This document shows, in pieces, positions 16,291 through 22,777 of a stretch of 62,060 nt of DNA. The notes under the pieces are model-generated. The model had not been told where the DNA came from, ran no database searches, and was given only the letters and a program-made list of their open reading frames with translations. Every line of letters begins with the position of its first letter. Position 1 is the stretch's first letter. Both the position numbers and the translations under genes were made by a program. This DNA comes from a virus: the IMG/VR virus record IMGVR_UViG_3300044970_000368, positions 1 to 62,060 of that record. One strand, 5' to 3'.

Positions 16291-16754
16291 TGGCAGGACT
16301 CGCACTCTTCACCGAGGTTGCAGGCTACTTGCTCGATCTTCACGTCATCAAAATCATCCTCAATAAAAGGAATACTTTTTTCTTGCTTGACTTCTTCTGC
16401 CTTGTCTGCCCTTGAAATCGCCTGCTCGTTGCTGTAGCTGCCGCTCGCGTAGCGTTTGCTTAACTTCTCCCTATTGGCGATAATGCAATCTTCAAGCGAC
16501 ATATCAAGCTCGTTCAATAGACCCGTCAGATAAAACAGGATGTCGCCTGCCTCCTCCTTGATGTTGTCAATGTCAATCTGCTTCTGGTAGACGCAATGCT
16601 TCTTGACGGCATCAAGCAACTCTCCCGCCTCTCCAGATACTCCTACTGCCATGTGCAACAAGTGCGCTTGCTGTGGTGTCAACTGCCTGACTATCTCCTC
16701 GCCCGGCTTGACGATTGAATTCACGAACTGCTGGTATGGTGTTGTATTACTCAT
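16287..16754 (-). CDS. MazG-like nucleotide pyrophosphohydrolase
   Basis: 155 residues from ATG at 16754. The four-helix MazG pattern is present: GVSGEAGELLDAVKKH (38-53, metal-binding Glu residues) and KEEAGDILFYLTGLL (66-80). The family hydrolyses NTPs or dNTPs to NMP and pyrophosphate, and in phages is linked to nucleotide housekeeping or lowering (p)ppGpp. Beyond the domain there is an acidic tail and a C-terminal Cys cluster (C145, C151, C154) which is not standard. Confidence 0.8.
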   Translation of the reverse strand: MSNTTPYQQFVNSIVKPGEEIVRQLTPQQAHLLHMAVGVSGEAGELLDAVKKHCVYQKQIDIDNIKEEAGDILFYLTGLLNELDMSLEDCIIANREKLSKRYASGSYSNEQAISRADKAEEVKQEKSIPFIEDDFDDVKIEQVACNLGEECESCQ

Positions 16755-17307
16755 GTGTGTATGTGTTGAAGTATGCTTTACCAAAACATCCTGACTCCGC
16801 AAGCTGAATCGTCTGACCCTCCTTGCCAATCCATGCGTCCAGCTTCTCCTTTGTCAACTCAATTGGATGACCATCATGCGCTGGGATGTCAACCCATTCA
16901 AAGATTCGCAATGTCCTCGCTGCTCCCAATGCATTCTTGATGATCAAATCTGGATCGTCGGTATGCTGAAGGCAGTTGTAAATCCAGCACTCATCGTAAT
17001 CATCTTCAAAAACATCTTCACCACGGCATATTATTGAATCAATGCCCTTCGCGGAATACCTGTCGTATGTCCAATTTGGATAATGCAACGGGTCAACTAC
17101 AAGCGAACGAGGTGCAAGGTTAATCGTCTTGAGCAGCATCGATGTTGGCCCACCACCAATGTCGATGATCCTTGCGCCTGCTACATCGAACGAGTAGCCA
17201 ACTTGCTTCAAGCCCATGTAGCGAGCGTAGACGTAATGCTTCTGGTCTTCGTCGAAGGTATTGCAGCAATCACCCCAGTATTGCGATTCAAATGTGTAGT
17301 CACTCAT
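16747..17307 (-). CDS. SAM-dependent methyltransferase-like protein
   Basis: 186 residues from ATG at 17307. The segment ARIIDIGGGPTSMLLK (45-60) is the class I SAM-binding motif I, followed by LVVDPLHYPNW (acidic residue after strand 2) and a later WIYNCLQHTDDPD that fits motif IV. Substrate unknown; there is no DPPY/NPPY DNA methylase signature. It sits two genes from a GT4-like glycosyltransferase, suggesting modification of a glycan or small molecule. Confidence 0.7.
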   Translation of the reverse strand: MSDYTFESQYWGDCCNTFDEDQKHYVYARYMGLKQVGYSFDVAGARIIDIGGGPTSMLLKTINLAPRSLVVDPLHYPNWTYDRYSAKGIDSIICRGEDVFEDDYDECWIYNCLQHTDDPDLIIKNALGAARTLRIFEWVDIPAHDGHPIELTKEKLDAWIGKEGQTIQLAESGCFGKAYFNTYTHE

Positions 17308-17506
17308 ATTTATTTTTAAGCTGGTTAAATTCTTCAAGTGCTAAATCAATGTCGTTAGCAATATGAAATTCGTTTTCATTTACTCCAACGATGGCCGCAA
17401 GCCTTTCAGCGCATTTGCGCCACTCATCACGCTCATTCTGGAATTTAATGCATATTTCAGCCCACTCTTCAACATCTTCAACCTTAACATAATGTATATT
17501 ACTCAT
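17300..17506 (-). CDS. Small protein with ERDEW motif
   Basis: 68 residues. KFQNERDEWRKCAERLAAIV is related to the ERERDEA coiled-coil proteins at 14315-15593. Overlaps the methyltransferase gene by 8 bases and the glycosyltransferase gene by 4. Function unknown. Confidence 0.6.
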   Translation of the reverse strand: MSNIHYVKVEDVEEWAEICIKFQNERDEWRKCAERLAAIVGVNENEFHIANDIDLALEEFNQLKNKYE

Positions 17507-18618
17507 ATGATACTTGGATAGAACCTCGTCATGGCATCAATGCCGTTGCCATTTGCATACCATCCTGCGCCTTCGTAGACATCAAGGACATCGCTGAAAT
17601 ACTTCTCATACATTGGTGCAACATTCTCCAGCGTGAAGTTCTCACCGAACTTGCGGCAGTCATATGGGTTGATGCAGTCGATATTTTCGACCGCATCCAC
17701 AAAGTCACCCATCGTGCGGCAACGATAACCTGTGATGCCATGCAGGTTGTTTTCTGCGAATGATCCCCAGTCGGTTGTGATGGTAGGAGTGCCAGATAGC
17801 AGGTTCTCGATCTGGACACCGCCGAATGGCTCGACATACATCGATGGCAGGAACGATGCCCTTGCGCCTGCCATGAGCTTCTTGCGCGTTGCAACGTCTG
17901 CATAGCCCACATACTTTACATGGCTCGGTAGCTTGTAGCCTTCCTCCTTCTGGCCAGCGATGACCAGTTTGACTCCTGCACGCTCCGTTGCCTGTATAGC
18001 AACATCAACACCCTTGCCGCTGTAGACCCTGCCAAGGTAGAGGAAATAATCCTCCTTCGCGCTATTGAAGTCGAAATCATCGACATCAAAGTAGTTTGGA
18101 ATGACGACATCATACCAATCTTGTCGGCAGCTACCAACCGATTGTAGACCGCAATACGCATGGTATATGGCATAGCTCTCCCATACCTTCCAACGCGCCC
18201 AGTGACCTCCTGCGTAGCCAATGCCGGGTTCAACGCAGATAAGGTCTGGATGAGCGTCACAGACTGGACGAACGCCGCTACCCCAGAACGGCAGGATAAA
18301 GTCATGCTTGCGCTTGCGCTTGCCAACCTCGCGGATGGCATTAGCGAAGAACGTCTGGTAGGCGTGATCGTTCATGTCGAACTTGAAGAAGGTTTTGCGC
18401 CAGTCATGCGTGCCGTAGGACTTCTTAAAGTCATCGTTGGTCAATACGCTAACGTGTTCCGTGCATCCAAGAATACTATCCTCATGCCCGTAGTGGATGA
18501 CTTCGTGACCTCTGTTGGTCATCATCTTCCCGAATTTAACTACCTTCTGCGTATATGCACAAGCATTAAACTCCTTGCTTGTAACTGTGTGCGGTAAGCC
18601 TAATATGTGGAATCTCAT
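17503..18618 (-). CDS. GT-B glycosyltransferase (GT4-like)
   Basis: 371 residues. The C-terminal donor domain shows FLYLGRVYSGKGVDVAIQA, then KLVIAGQ, and the GT4 signature EPFGGVQIENLLSGTPTITT with the conserved E-x7-E. The N-terminal domain (MRFHILGLPHTVTSKEFNAC) is the acceptor side. The family uses nucleotide-sugar donors to extend glycans. It is in a tight group with a methyltransferase. Base composition looks more GC-rich by eye than the replication genes, compatible with acquisition. The target may be host surface polysaccharide or virion sugar. Confidence 0.8.
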   Translation of the reverse strand: MRFHILGLPHTVTSKEFNACAYTQKVVKFGKMMTNRGHEVIHYGHEDSILGCTEHVSVLTNDDFKKSYGTHDWRKTFFKFDMNDHAYQTFFANAIREVGKRKRKHDFILPFWGSGVRPVCDAHPDLICVEPGIGYAGGHWARWKVWESYAIYHAYCGLQSVGSCRQDWYDVVIPNYFDVDDFDFNSAKEDYFLYLGRVYSGKGVDVAIQATERAGVKLVIAGQKEEGYKLPSHVKYVGYADVATRKKLMAGARASFLPSMYVEPFGGVQIENLLSGTPTITTDWGSFAENNLHGITGYRCRTMGDFVDAVENIDCINPYDCRKFGENFTLENVAPMYEKYFSDVLDVYEGAGWYANGNGIDAMTRFYPSII

Positions 18619-18619
18619 G

Positions 18620-18865
18620 TTATTTATTTTTGATCTCTGTGCGTGTTAGTGCGTTATACATATCTGATGTTGATTCTCCCGCATGGAAACAAGCCTTGGC
18701 ATCATCAATTGCCTCCTCCAGTGCCAGAATGTAGCAATTGTCCTCCGCTGCATTGCGACGAAGTGACTTTATGACGGAATGGAGGCTATGAATCTCATCC
18801 TCGATTTCCATTGTATATTGCTTCTCTGCAAGTAGTTCTATTTCGTTTTGATTTGATAACTTCAT
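18620..18865 (-). CDS. Small coiled-coil protein
   Basis: 81 residues: MKLSNQNEIELLAEKQYTME, then helical acidic sequence ending ALTRTEIKNK. One base separates it from the glycosyltransferase gene. Function unknown. Confidence 0.55.
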   Translation of the reverse strand: MKLSNQNEIELLAEKQYTMEIEDEIHSLHSVIKSLRRNAAEDNCYILALEEAIDDAKACFHAGESTSDMYNALTRTEIKNK

Positions 18866-18889
18866 ATAATCTGTGTAGTAGATAATGGA

Positions 18890-19363
18890 CTACTTCTCGC
18901 CCTGTTCCAGCGCAAGTGGTTCAGCGTTCTCCAGTTCGATAACTTCACGCTCATTGCCGCGATTAGGAATAGTGAACGATAGCGTAAGGTTTTGATTGTT
19001 GTTGCTTTCAAGCTCGATCTTATCGCCATATTTCTTGGGAGCAATCTTGCTGGATGCCCACTTCAGAGCGTCCATGCGTAATCGGCCAATGCTTGCGTCA
19101 TGTGCGCCAAAGGATTCGTCAATGATCATCTCGGCGTAATAGTCTGCCTGACGAACTCGCGCCCGTGCGTATTGATCACGAAAGCTTTCGTTGCTATCAA
19201 GCCACCTGTAGATCGTTCCTGCTGGTGGCATATGCTCATCAAGAACCATTTTTCGCAGTGTTTCACCATGTGCGAGACGTTCACAAATCTCATCAGCTAT
19301 TGCTTGATTGTAAATTGTCGGTCTTCCACCTTTATTTTTCTCTTTTGTAACTTCTTCGCTCAT
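18890..19363 (-). CDS. Terminase small subunit-like protein
   Basis: 157 residues. The pattern KNKGGRPTIYNQAIADEICE, LAHGETLRKMVLDEHMPPAG, TIYRWLDSNESFRDQYARAR and SSKIAPKKYGDK is that of the terminase-small-subunit-like family with an N-terminal helix-turn-helix. TerS binds the packaging site and regulates TerL. It lies about 6.3 kb upstream of terL with some 17 genes between them. Alternatively it could be a DNA-binding regulator, as the family is known mainly by homology. Confidence 0.7.
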   Translation of the reverse strand: MSEEVTKEKNKGGRPTIYNQAIADEICERLAHGETLRKMVLDEHMPPAGTIYRWLDSNESFRDQYARARVRQADYYAEMIIDESFGAHDASIGRLRMDALKWASSKIAPKKYGDKIELESNNNQNLTLSFTIPNRGNEREVIELENAEPLALEQGEK

Positions 19364-19366
19364 AAT

Positions 19367-19489
19367 CTATTTGCAGTGGGTAAAAATAAGTCTTGACGTG
19401 TTTTGAGTTGTTGTTATTATCTCGGAAACCGAGGTGTTAGTGTATGATGTTTCCTCGAAAGTAACAGTTCTGTTGCTATCTTCAATCAT
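19367..19489 (-). CDS. Very small protein
   Basis: 40 residues: MIEDSNRTVTFEETSYTNTS, rich in Thr and Ser. The start overlaps the stop of the RusA-like gene as ATGA and the stop lies three bases before the next start, which supports it. The DNA contains a short hairpin CTCGGAAACCGAG. Function unknown. Confidence 0.5.
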   Translation of the reverse strand: MIEDSNRTVTFEETSYTNTSVSEIITTTQNTSRLIFTHCK

Positions 19490-19854
19490 CGAGTTTCGCT
19501 GATTTCGATTTCCGTGCGTTCTTCTGTTTTGGTTTTGACTTTGATTTGCCTGAAGTCAACTTCGATGTCTTCTGGCGAGTCGTCTTTGATGAGTTTAGCG
19601 TAACGTAATTGGTCAATAATTGGCTTACAGCCTCCTGCGTAGTTGTCGCAGTCGAGTGGTCTGCAAGAATATCTTGTAATGCGGAGGTGAGTGCGTTGGC
19701 GGCCAGTTTCTTTTCCTTTGCGTAGTGGCTCCAGTGTTTGTTTAGGAGCGTGTTTAGCGAGGGTGTTAAGTAGCCCTTTATGATTAGGTGAATATGATCC
19801 ATCTGGTTGTTCAGTGTAGCCAAGTTTTTTTAAAAAATTAATACTAATGCTCAT
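19486..19854 (-). CDS. RusA-like Holliday junction resolvase
   Basis: 122 residues. The catalytic block RPLDCDNYAGGCKPIIDQLR (65-84) followed by LIKDDSPEDIE (88-98) matches the RusA family: acidic residues D68, D70, D81 and the DD pair at 91-92, with K77. RusA cuts Holliday junctions, here probably resolving replication or recombination intermediates before packaging. The length matches the family. The next gene upstream is another nuclease (19851-20327). Confidence 0.8.
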   Translation of the reverse strand: MSISINFLKKLGYTEQPDGSYSPNHKGLLNTLAKHAPKQTLEPLRKGKETGRQRTHLRITRYSCRPLDCDNYAGGCKPIIDQLRYAKLIKDDSPEDIEVDFRQIKVKTKTEERTEIEISETR

Positions 19855-20327
19855 ATATGGTTCAGCAGTTCAAAGTTATTCCTTGGTGATCCATTCCAGC
19901 GAATTGATGATTGTCCGCATATGTCCTTGAGTCTGTATAATGCCCAGCAGTTTTGTTGTGCAATGTGTGCAGCAAGAACGTCAAAGTCTCCTTCATGATA
20001 ATTTGTGTAAAGCGATCCTCTGTCATTTGGATTTGCAGCGCAAGATGGTTTTTTTGATGACGTTGATATTTGATAAGAATTTATTGATTTTGATCCTGCT
20101 CTTTTAACTTGAACGCTGATTGGCTTTGCTGGTGATTTCCAGATTATGCAGTCAGCTTTTTGAGCATGACCTATTGGCATGAAAACATCAAATCCATTTT
20201 TTGCTGCCTCAATAGCGAACATGATTTCAGACAATGTTCCAGTTCTTGCGTTGTCATTGCCTTTCTTTTCATCGCACTCCAACGAATACTCTGTCAGATC
20301 AAATAATGTTTCTTGCAGGCTAATCAT
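19851..20327 (-). CDS. PD-(D/E)XK nuclease-like protein
   Basis: 158 residues. GTLSEIMFAIEAAKNGFDVF (E34), ADCIIW (D59) and VQVKRAG (Q73-V-K75) give the E-D-(E/Q)xK pattern of small restriction-fold nucleases, such as those related to intron-encoded or archaeal Hjc-type enzymes. The third acidic position is Gln, which occurs in some active members. Could act in replication, junction processing or host DNA degradation. Confidence 0.65.
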   Translation of the reverse strand: MISLQETLFDLTEYSLECDEKKGNDNARTGTLSEIMFAIEAAKNGFDVFMPIGHAQKADCIIWKSPAKPISVQVKRAGSKSINSYQISTSSKKPSCAANPNDRGSLYTNYHEGDFDVLAAHIAQQNCWALYRLKDICGQSSIRWNGSPRNNFELLNHI

Positions 20328-20330
20328 TTA

Positions 20331-20615
20331 TTATTCATCATCCCAAGTCCAAACATCATTTACATCTGTCAATTCTTCATATACTGAACTATTTTCTGAA
20401 CAGGCTTTTTCAATTGCTAACTCCATAGCTTGTCGCGCAATTGCGCATTGATCGCCTTCATCAAGCAGATCGCTTACCGAAATTATTGCTAAAATTCTTT
20501 GATCAGAAAATATTTCGGTGAACATTTTCTTCATTGCATCGACATATTCGTTAGCCATGCAATTAGAAAGTTGTTCGATTAGTTCTTCTTTTTGTTGTTC
20601 TTGTTTAGTGTTCAT
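20331..20615 (-). CDS. Hypothetical acidic helical protein
   Basis: 94 residues, starting MNTKQEQQKEELIEQLSNCM and ending DVNDVWTWDDE. Predicted helical. Preceded by AATAAATATATG. No motif recognised; lies between the sigma region-4-like gene and the PD-(D/E)XK nuclease gene. Confidence 0.6.
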   Translation of the reverse strand: MNTKQEQQKEELIEQLSNCMANEYVDAMKKMFTEIFSDQRILAIISVSDLLDEGDQCAIARQAMELAIEKACSENSSVYEELTDVNDVWTWDDE

Positions 20616-20623
20616 ATATTTAT

Positions 20624-20845
20624 TTATGTTTTAAAATAATAATAGCGCAATCTTCTTTCTGCTTTTCCAATTATATTACGAACCCTTTCTCTGTGGCAAT
20701 TAAGAATTGCCGCAATTGAATCCAGTGTCATTTTTTTATTATCATCAAGTCCGTATCGTAATCTCAATACATATTGATGTTCTTGCGGCAATTTGTTTAT
20801 GAAGAAATCTAACTCTTCAAACCGCTCCTCTTCAATATCTGTCAT
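20624..20845 (-). CDS. Lone sigma-70 region 4-like protein
   Basis: 73 residues. INKLPQEHQYVLRLRYGLDD (16-35) plus MTLDSIAAILNCHRERVRNI (39-58) and a basic helix KAERRLRYYY reproduce sigma-70 region 4, the helix-turn-helix that reads the -35 element. Regions 2 and 3 are absent. Lone region-4 proteins can act as transcription activators, as anti-sigma decoys, or as sigma appropriators that redirect host polymerase. Being encoded with early/replication genes, it may switch transcription to late genes (inference). The start has the leader ACATACATACATATG without Shine-Dalgarno. Confidence 0.75.
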   Translation of the reverse strand: MTDIEEERFEELDFFINKLPQEHQYVLRLRYGLDDNKKMTLDSIAAILNCHRERVRNIIGKAERRLRYYYFKT

Positions 20846-20888
20846 ATGTATGTATGTTGAGCGTTTGAGTGGATGCGCTCCCCCCAGT

Positions 20889-20905
20889 ATCTACACCTTG
20901 TAGAT
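20889..20905. promoter_or_regulatory. Inverted repeat after HNH gene
   Basis: ATCTACA-CCT-TGTAGAT, perfect 7-bp arms, directly at the end of the HNH gene, without a T-run on the minus strand. It could be a mRNA 3' hairpin or a protein site in the 59-bp gap before the sigma region-4-like gene. Confidence 0.5.
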
Positions 20906-21378
20906 CAGAACGGAATAGTTGATTTCAATTTCTCTTCGTTTATTTCAATATGCCTGTCAGCATGGTGTCTTGAGCATAGCCATATAACATCCAGTGGTTT
21001 TGAGTAGTCTTCGTGATGTGCTTGTGCTTTATTCCCACAAATACAACAAGGATGGCGATGCATTTTCCCAGACCTTAATGCATTTTTAACTGCATTATGT
21101 GCCTTTCTTTTTTCTGGATTTTCTTCGCACCATTTTTTATTTTGCAAATTTGATTTATTAACATTTTTTCCATCGCTTCTATATTTTCTTGATTTTTCTC
21201 TGTGTCTTTTTCTTTCGGATAAAACCCAGTTTATATCTTGTTCTTTATATTTGCGCCTGTTTTCTGAATCTTGTTTTGTGCAAGATTTGCATTTGTTTAA
21301 GTGTCCGTCTGCCATCATTGAGTGCTTGTAGAATTCAAACAACTCAAGATGGCGTTTACATTTGAAGCATTGTTTCAT
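20905..21378 (-). CDS. HNH endonuclease (free-standing, homing-type)
   Basis: 157 residues from ATG at 21378. An N-terminal treble-clef-like zinc site (C4, C7, C30, C33) precedes a basic linker and a C-terminal HNH domain: CCICGNKAQAHHEDYSKPLD with H121/H122, then VIWLCSRHHADRH. The family cuts DNA and often spreads as a homing endonuclease. The gene is bounded by small non-coding gaps, unlike its tightly packed neighbours. An imperfect 17-bp repeat occurs at its end (20905-20921) and just before it (21393-21409). Its C-terminus, STIPF, resembles an SSB tip. Confidence 0.8.
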   Translation of the reverse strand: MKQCFKCKRHLELFEFYKHSMMADGHLNKCKSCTKQDSENRRKYKEQDINWVLSERKRHREKSRKYRSDGKNVNKSNLQNKKWCEENPEKRKAHNAVKNALRSGKMHRHPCCICGNKAQAHHEDYSKPLDVIWLCSRHHADRHIEINEEKLKSTIPF

Positions 21379-21409
21379 GCCTCTAATTAAAATCAAAACG
21401 GAACACTTG
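20905..21409. repeat. Imperfect 17-bp direct repeats flanking the HNH gene
   Basis: TCAGAACGGAATAGTTG (20905-20921) and TCAAAACGGAACACTTG (21393-21409) match at 14 of 17 positions and bracket the HNH gene. On the minus strand each can encode the end of a protein in -VPF or -IPF, like the end of the SSB-like neighbour. Confidence 0.6.
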
Positions 21410-21414
21410 TCAAA

Positions 21415-21690
21415 TCAAAAAGGAATTTGTTCATCGTCGTCGTCTTTCTTGCGTCCTTCGTATTTAGCCTTTGCTGGCGCAGATTTGCCCTGTGGCGCGT
21501 TTTGTTGTTGTTTGGGCTTCACTGATAGGCTGAAGAACTTCTTGCCGTCCTTTTTGGATTCCTTGATCCATGCGTTGATGTAGTATTCTACACCCTCGAT
21601 GTTGAGGCTTCCGTTGTAATCGGAGTGAGAGTCCTGTTCCTTGCGTTCGTTTTTAAAGAGTGATCCGCGATTAGTGTTGTCGTATTCCAT
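21415..21690 (-). CDS. Single-stranded DNA-binding-like protein
   Basis: 91 residues from ATG at 21690 (leader AATAAATAAT). The core MEYDNTNRGSLFKNERKEQD, SDYNGSLNIEGVEYYINAWI and KKFFSLSVKPK looks like an OB-fold protein. The C-terminus DDDDEQIPF is an acidic tip like that of bacterial SSB (DDDIPF), which binds replication partners. Probably the phage SSB, acting with the helicase and annealing protein encoded upstream. Confidence 0.7.
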   Translation of the reverse strand: MEYDNTNRGSLFKNERKEQDSHSDYNGSLNIEGVEYYINAWIKESKKDGKKFFSLSVKPKQQQNAPQGKSAPAKAKYEGRKKDDDDEQIPF

Positions 21691-21721
21691 ATTATTTATT
21701 CCCAAGGGAAGAGTTTGTGTG

Positions 21722-21910
21722 TCATTGTTGTGTTTGTTGTTTTGGTTTCTGCCAGATTTCAACGCCTGTATTGGTTGAGACGAGGCAAATTTCTTTGTTG
21801 TTTCGTTGAGCGTCTTTAATGGCATTATCCATCATCCACTTTTCGTGTGGCAGTTTATATCCATTAGTTAGCGCAACGAATCCGTTTTGTTCTGCGTATT
21901 CAATTGTCAT
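21722..21910 (-). CDS. Small hypothetical protein
   Basis: 62 residues starting MTIEYAEQNGFVALTNGYKL; mixed alpha/beta, Gln-rich tail. Overlaps the upstream gene by 11 bases. Function unknown. Confidence 0.55.
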   Translation of the reverse strand: MTIEYAEQNGFVALTNGYKLPHEKWMMDNAIKDAQRNNKEICLVSTNTGVEIWQKPKQQTQQ

Positions 21911-22085
21911 TGTTTTGTTTGGTTAAATCATTATCTGGCTTGTGGAGCTTGCATCCCGCTGAGTAGATGTAAACTCCATCCATACCCATGTATCCCTCGC
22001 CATAATGGTTATCGAGAATCGGACAAGTGCAACCTGCATCGATTGCTGCCTTGCTTCCGGGGTTTGGTTTATTAGATTGTTCCAT
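21900..22085 (-). CDS. Conserved phage-type protein with two Cys
   Basis: 61 residues from ATG at 22085. NPGSKAAIDAGCTCPILDN followed by YIYSAGCKLHKP is a familiar pattern of small phage proteins, with C19, C21 and C45 and two His residues that may bind metal. Function unknown. Confidence 0.65.
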   Translation of the reverse strand: MEQSNKPNPGSKAAIDAGCTCPILDNHYGEGYMGMDGVYIYSAGCKLHKPDNDLTKQNNDN

Positions 22086-22287
22086 TTGCTTGTCCGATCC
22101 AGAATGCAAAGTCTTTTGGTGATAGTGCGTCTTCAGTGTTTTCCTCAACGATTGCCCAAATTGCTTTAGCGCGTTCTCCTCCGTCCAGTCCTTGCTCGAT
22201 CCTGTCTTGAGCGTCTGCACCTTCTTGGAAGTCCTGCGGAAATTCTTCCATGAGTCTTTCAGCCAGTGGTGTCATTGTGATTGTCAT
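22072..22287 (-). CDS. Hypothetical acidic protein
   Basis: 71 residues from ATG at 22287 (MTITMTPLAERLMEEFPQDF). Contains DRIEQGLDGGERAKAIWAIV and DFAFWIGQANG, helical. A longer in-frame reading would overlap the upstream gene. Function unknown. Confidence 0.6.
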   Translation of the reverse strand: MTITMTPLAERLMEEFPQDFQEGADAQDRIEQGLDGGERAKAIWAIVEENTEDALSPKDFAFWIGQANGTI

Positions 22288-22288
22288 A

Positions 22289-22474
22289 TTAGTTATTCCG
22301 TTGAGCGAGTTTTGCATTGATGCGAGCGCAAAGTTCAGCGGTATCAAGGTAGCTTGCCTGTGCATAGCTTGAAGTATTGTGCTTTGAGCAAAGTTCACGC
22401 ACCCGTGTCTTGCGAGTGCGCTTTAGGTGAGCTTTGATGCCGCTCTGTGTCTCCATGTATTTTGGCTCGTTCAT
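22289..22474 (-). CDS. Small basic protein
   Basis: 61 residues, MNEPKYMETQSGIKAHLKRT then a basic RKTRVRELCSKH. Could bind nucleic acid. Start preceded by AATAAATATATG. A 57-bp gap upstream (22475-22531) holds nothing recognisable. Confidence 0.55.
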   Translation of the reverse strand: MNEPKYMETQSGIKAHLKRTRKTRVRELCSKHNTSSYAQASYLDTAELCARINAKLAQRNN

Positions 22475-22531
22475 ATATTTATTGATTGTGAAGAAATGTT
22501 TTTATTGAATGCGAACAAATCTACAGCATTG

Positions 22532-22777
22532 CTAAAACGGGTCAACATTATTTTCAAAAAAAGCATCCCACTCCGCAACCGCATCAATAGTGGGTTTGCG
22601 GTCTACGATGTCCGCTGAACCGCTTGCAGACTCGCTGAAATTTTTTTCATATATTTTTCTTGCCTCTTGGTAGTTTTTCTCTGCCAGCGCAAATCGAGTC
22701 TGGATGCGGTTCTCCCATATTCCAATGCTTGTTTCGAGGAGCATGAGACAATGCTCGTATGCGTGATCTTTATTCAT
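22532..22777 (-). CDS. Hypothetical helical protein
   Basis: 81 residues from ATG at 22777 (MNKDHAYEHCLMLLETSIGI). Helical, ends AEWDAFFENNVDPF. Overlaps the helicase gene end by 8 bases. Could be a helicase partner by position only. Confidence 0.6.
   Translation of the reverse strand: MNKDHAYEHCLMLLETSIGIWENRIQTRFALAEKNYQEARKIYEKNFSESASGSADIVDRKPTIDAVAEWDAFFENNVDPF

Noticed and set aside
19398-19428. Plus-strand TTGACG-16-TATTAT promoter for an antisense RNA
   Set aside because: The stretch is the coding sequence of a 40-residue minus-strand gene with ATGA coupling; a chance match in A/T-rich DNA is more likely.
19482-19823. 113-codon frame overlapping the RusA-like gene
   Set aside because: Shadow frame; the overlapping frame has the RusA acidic motifs.
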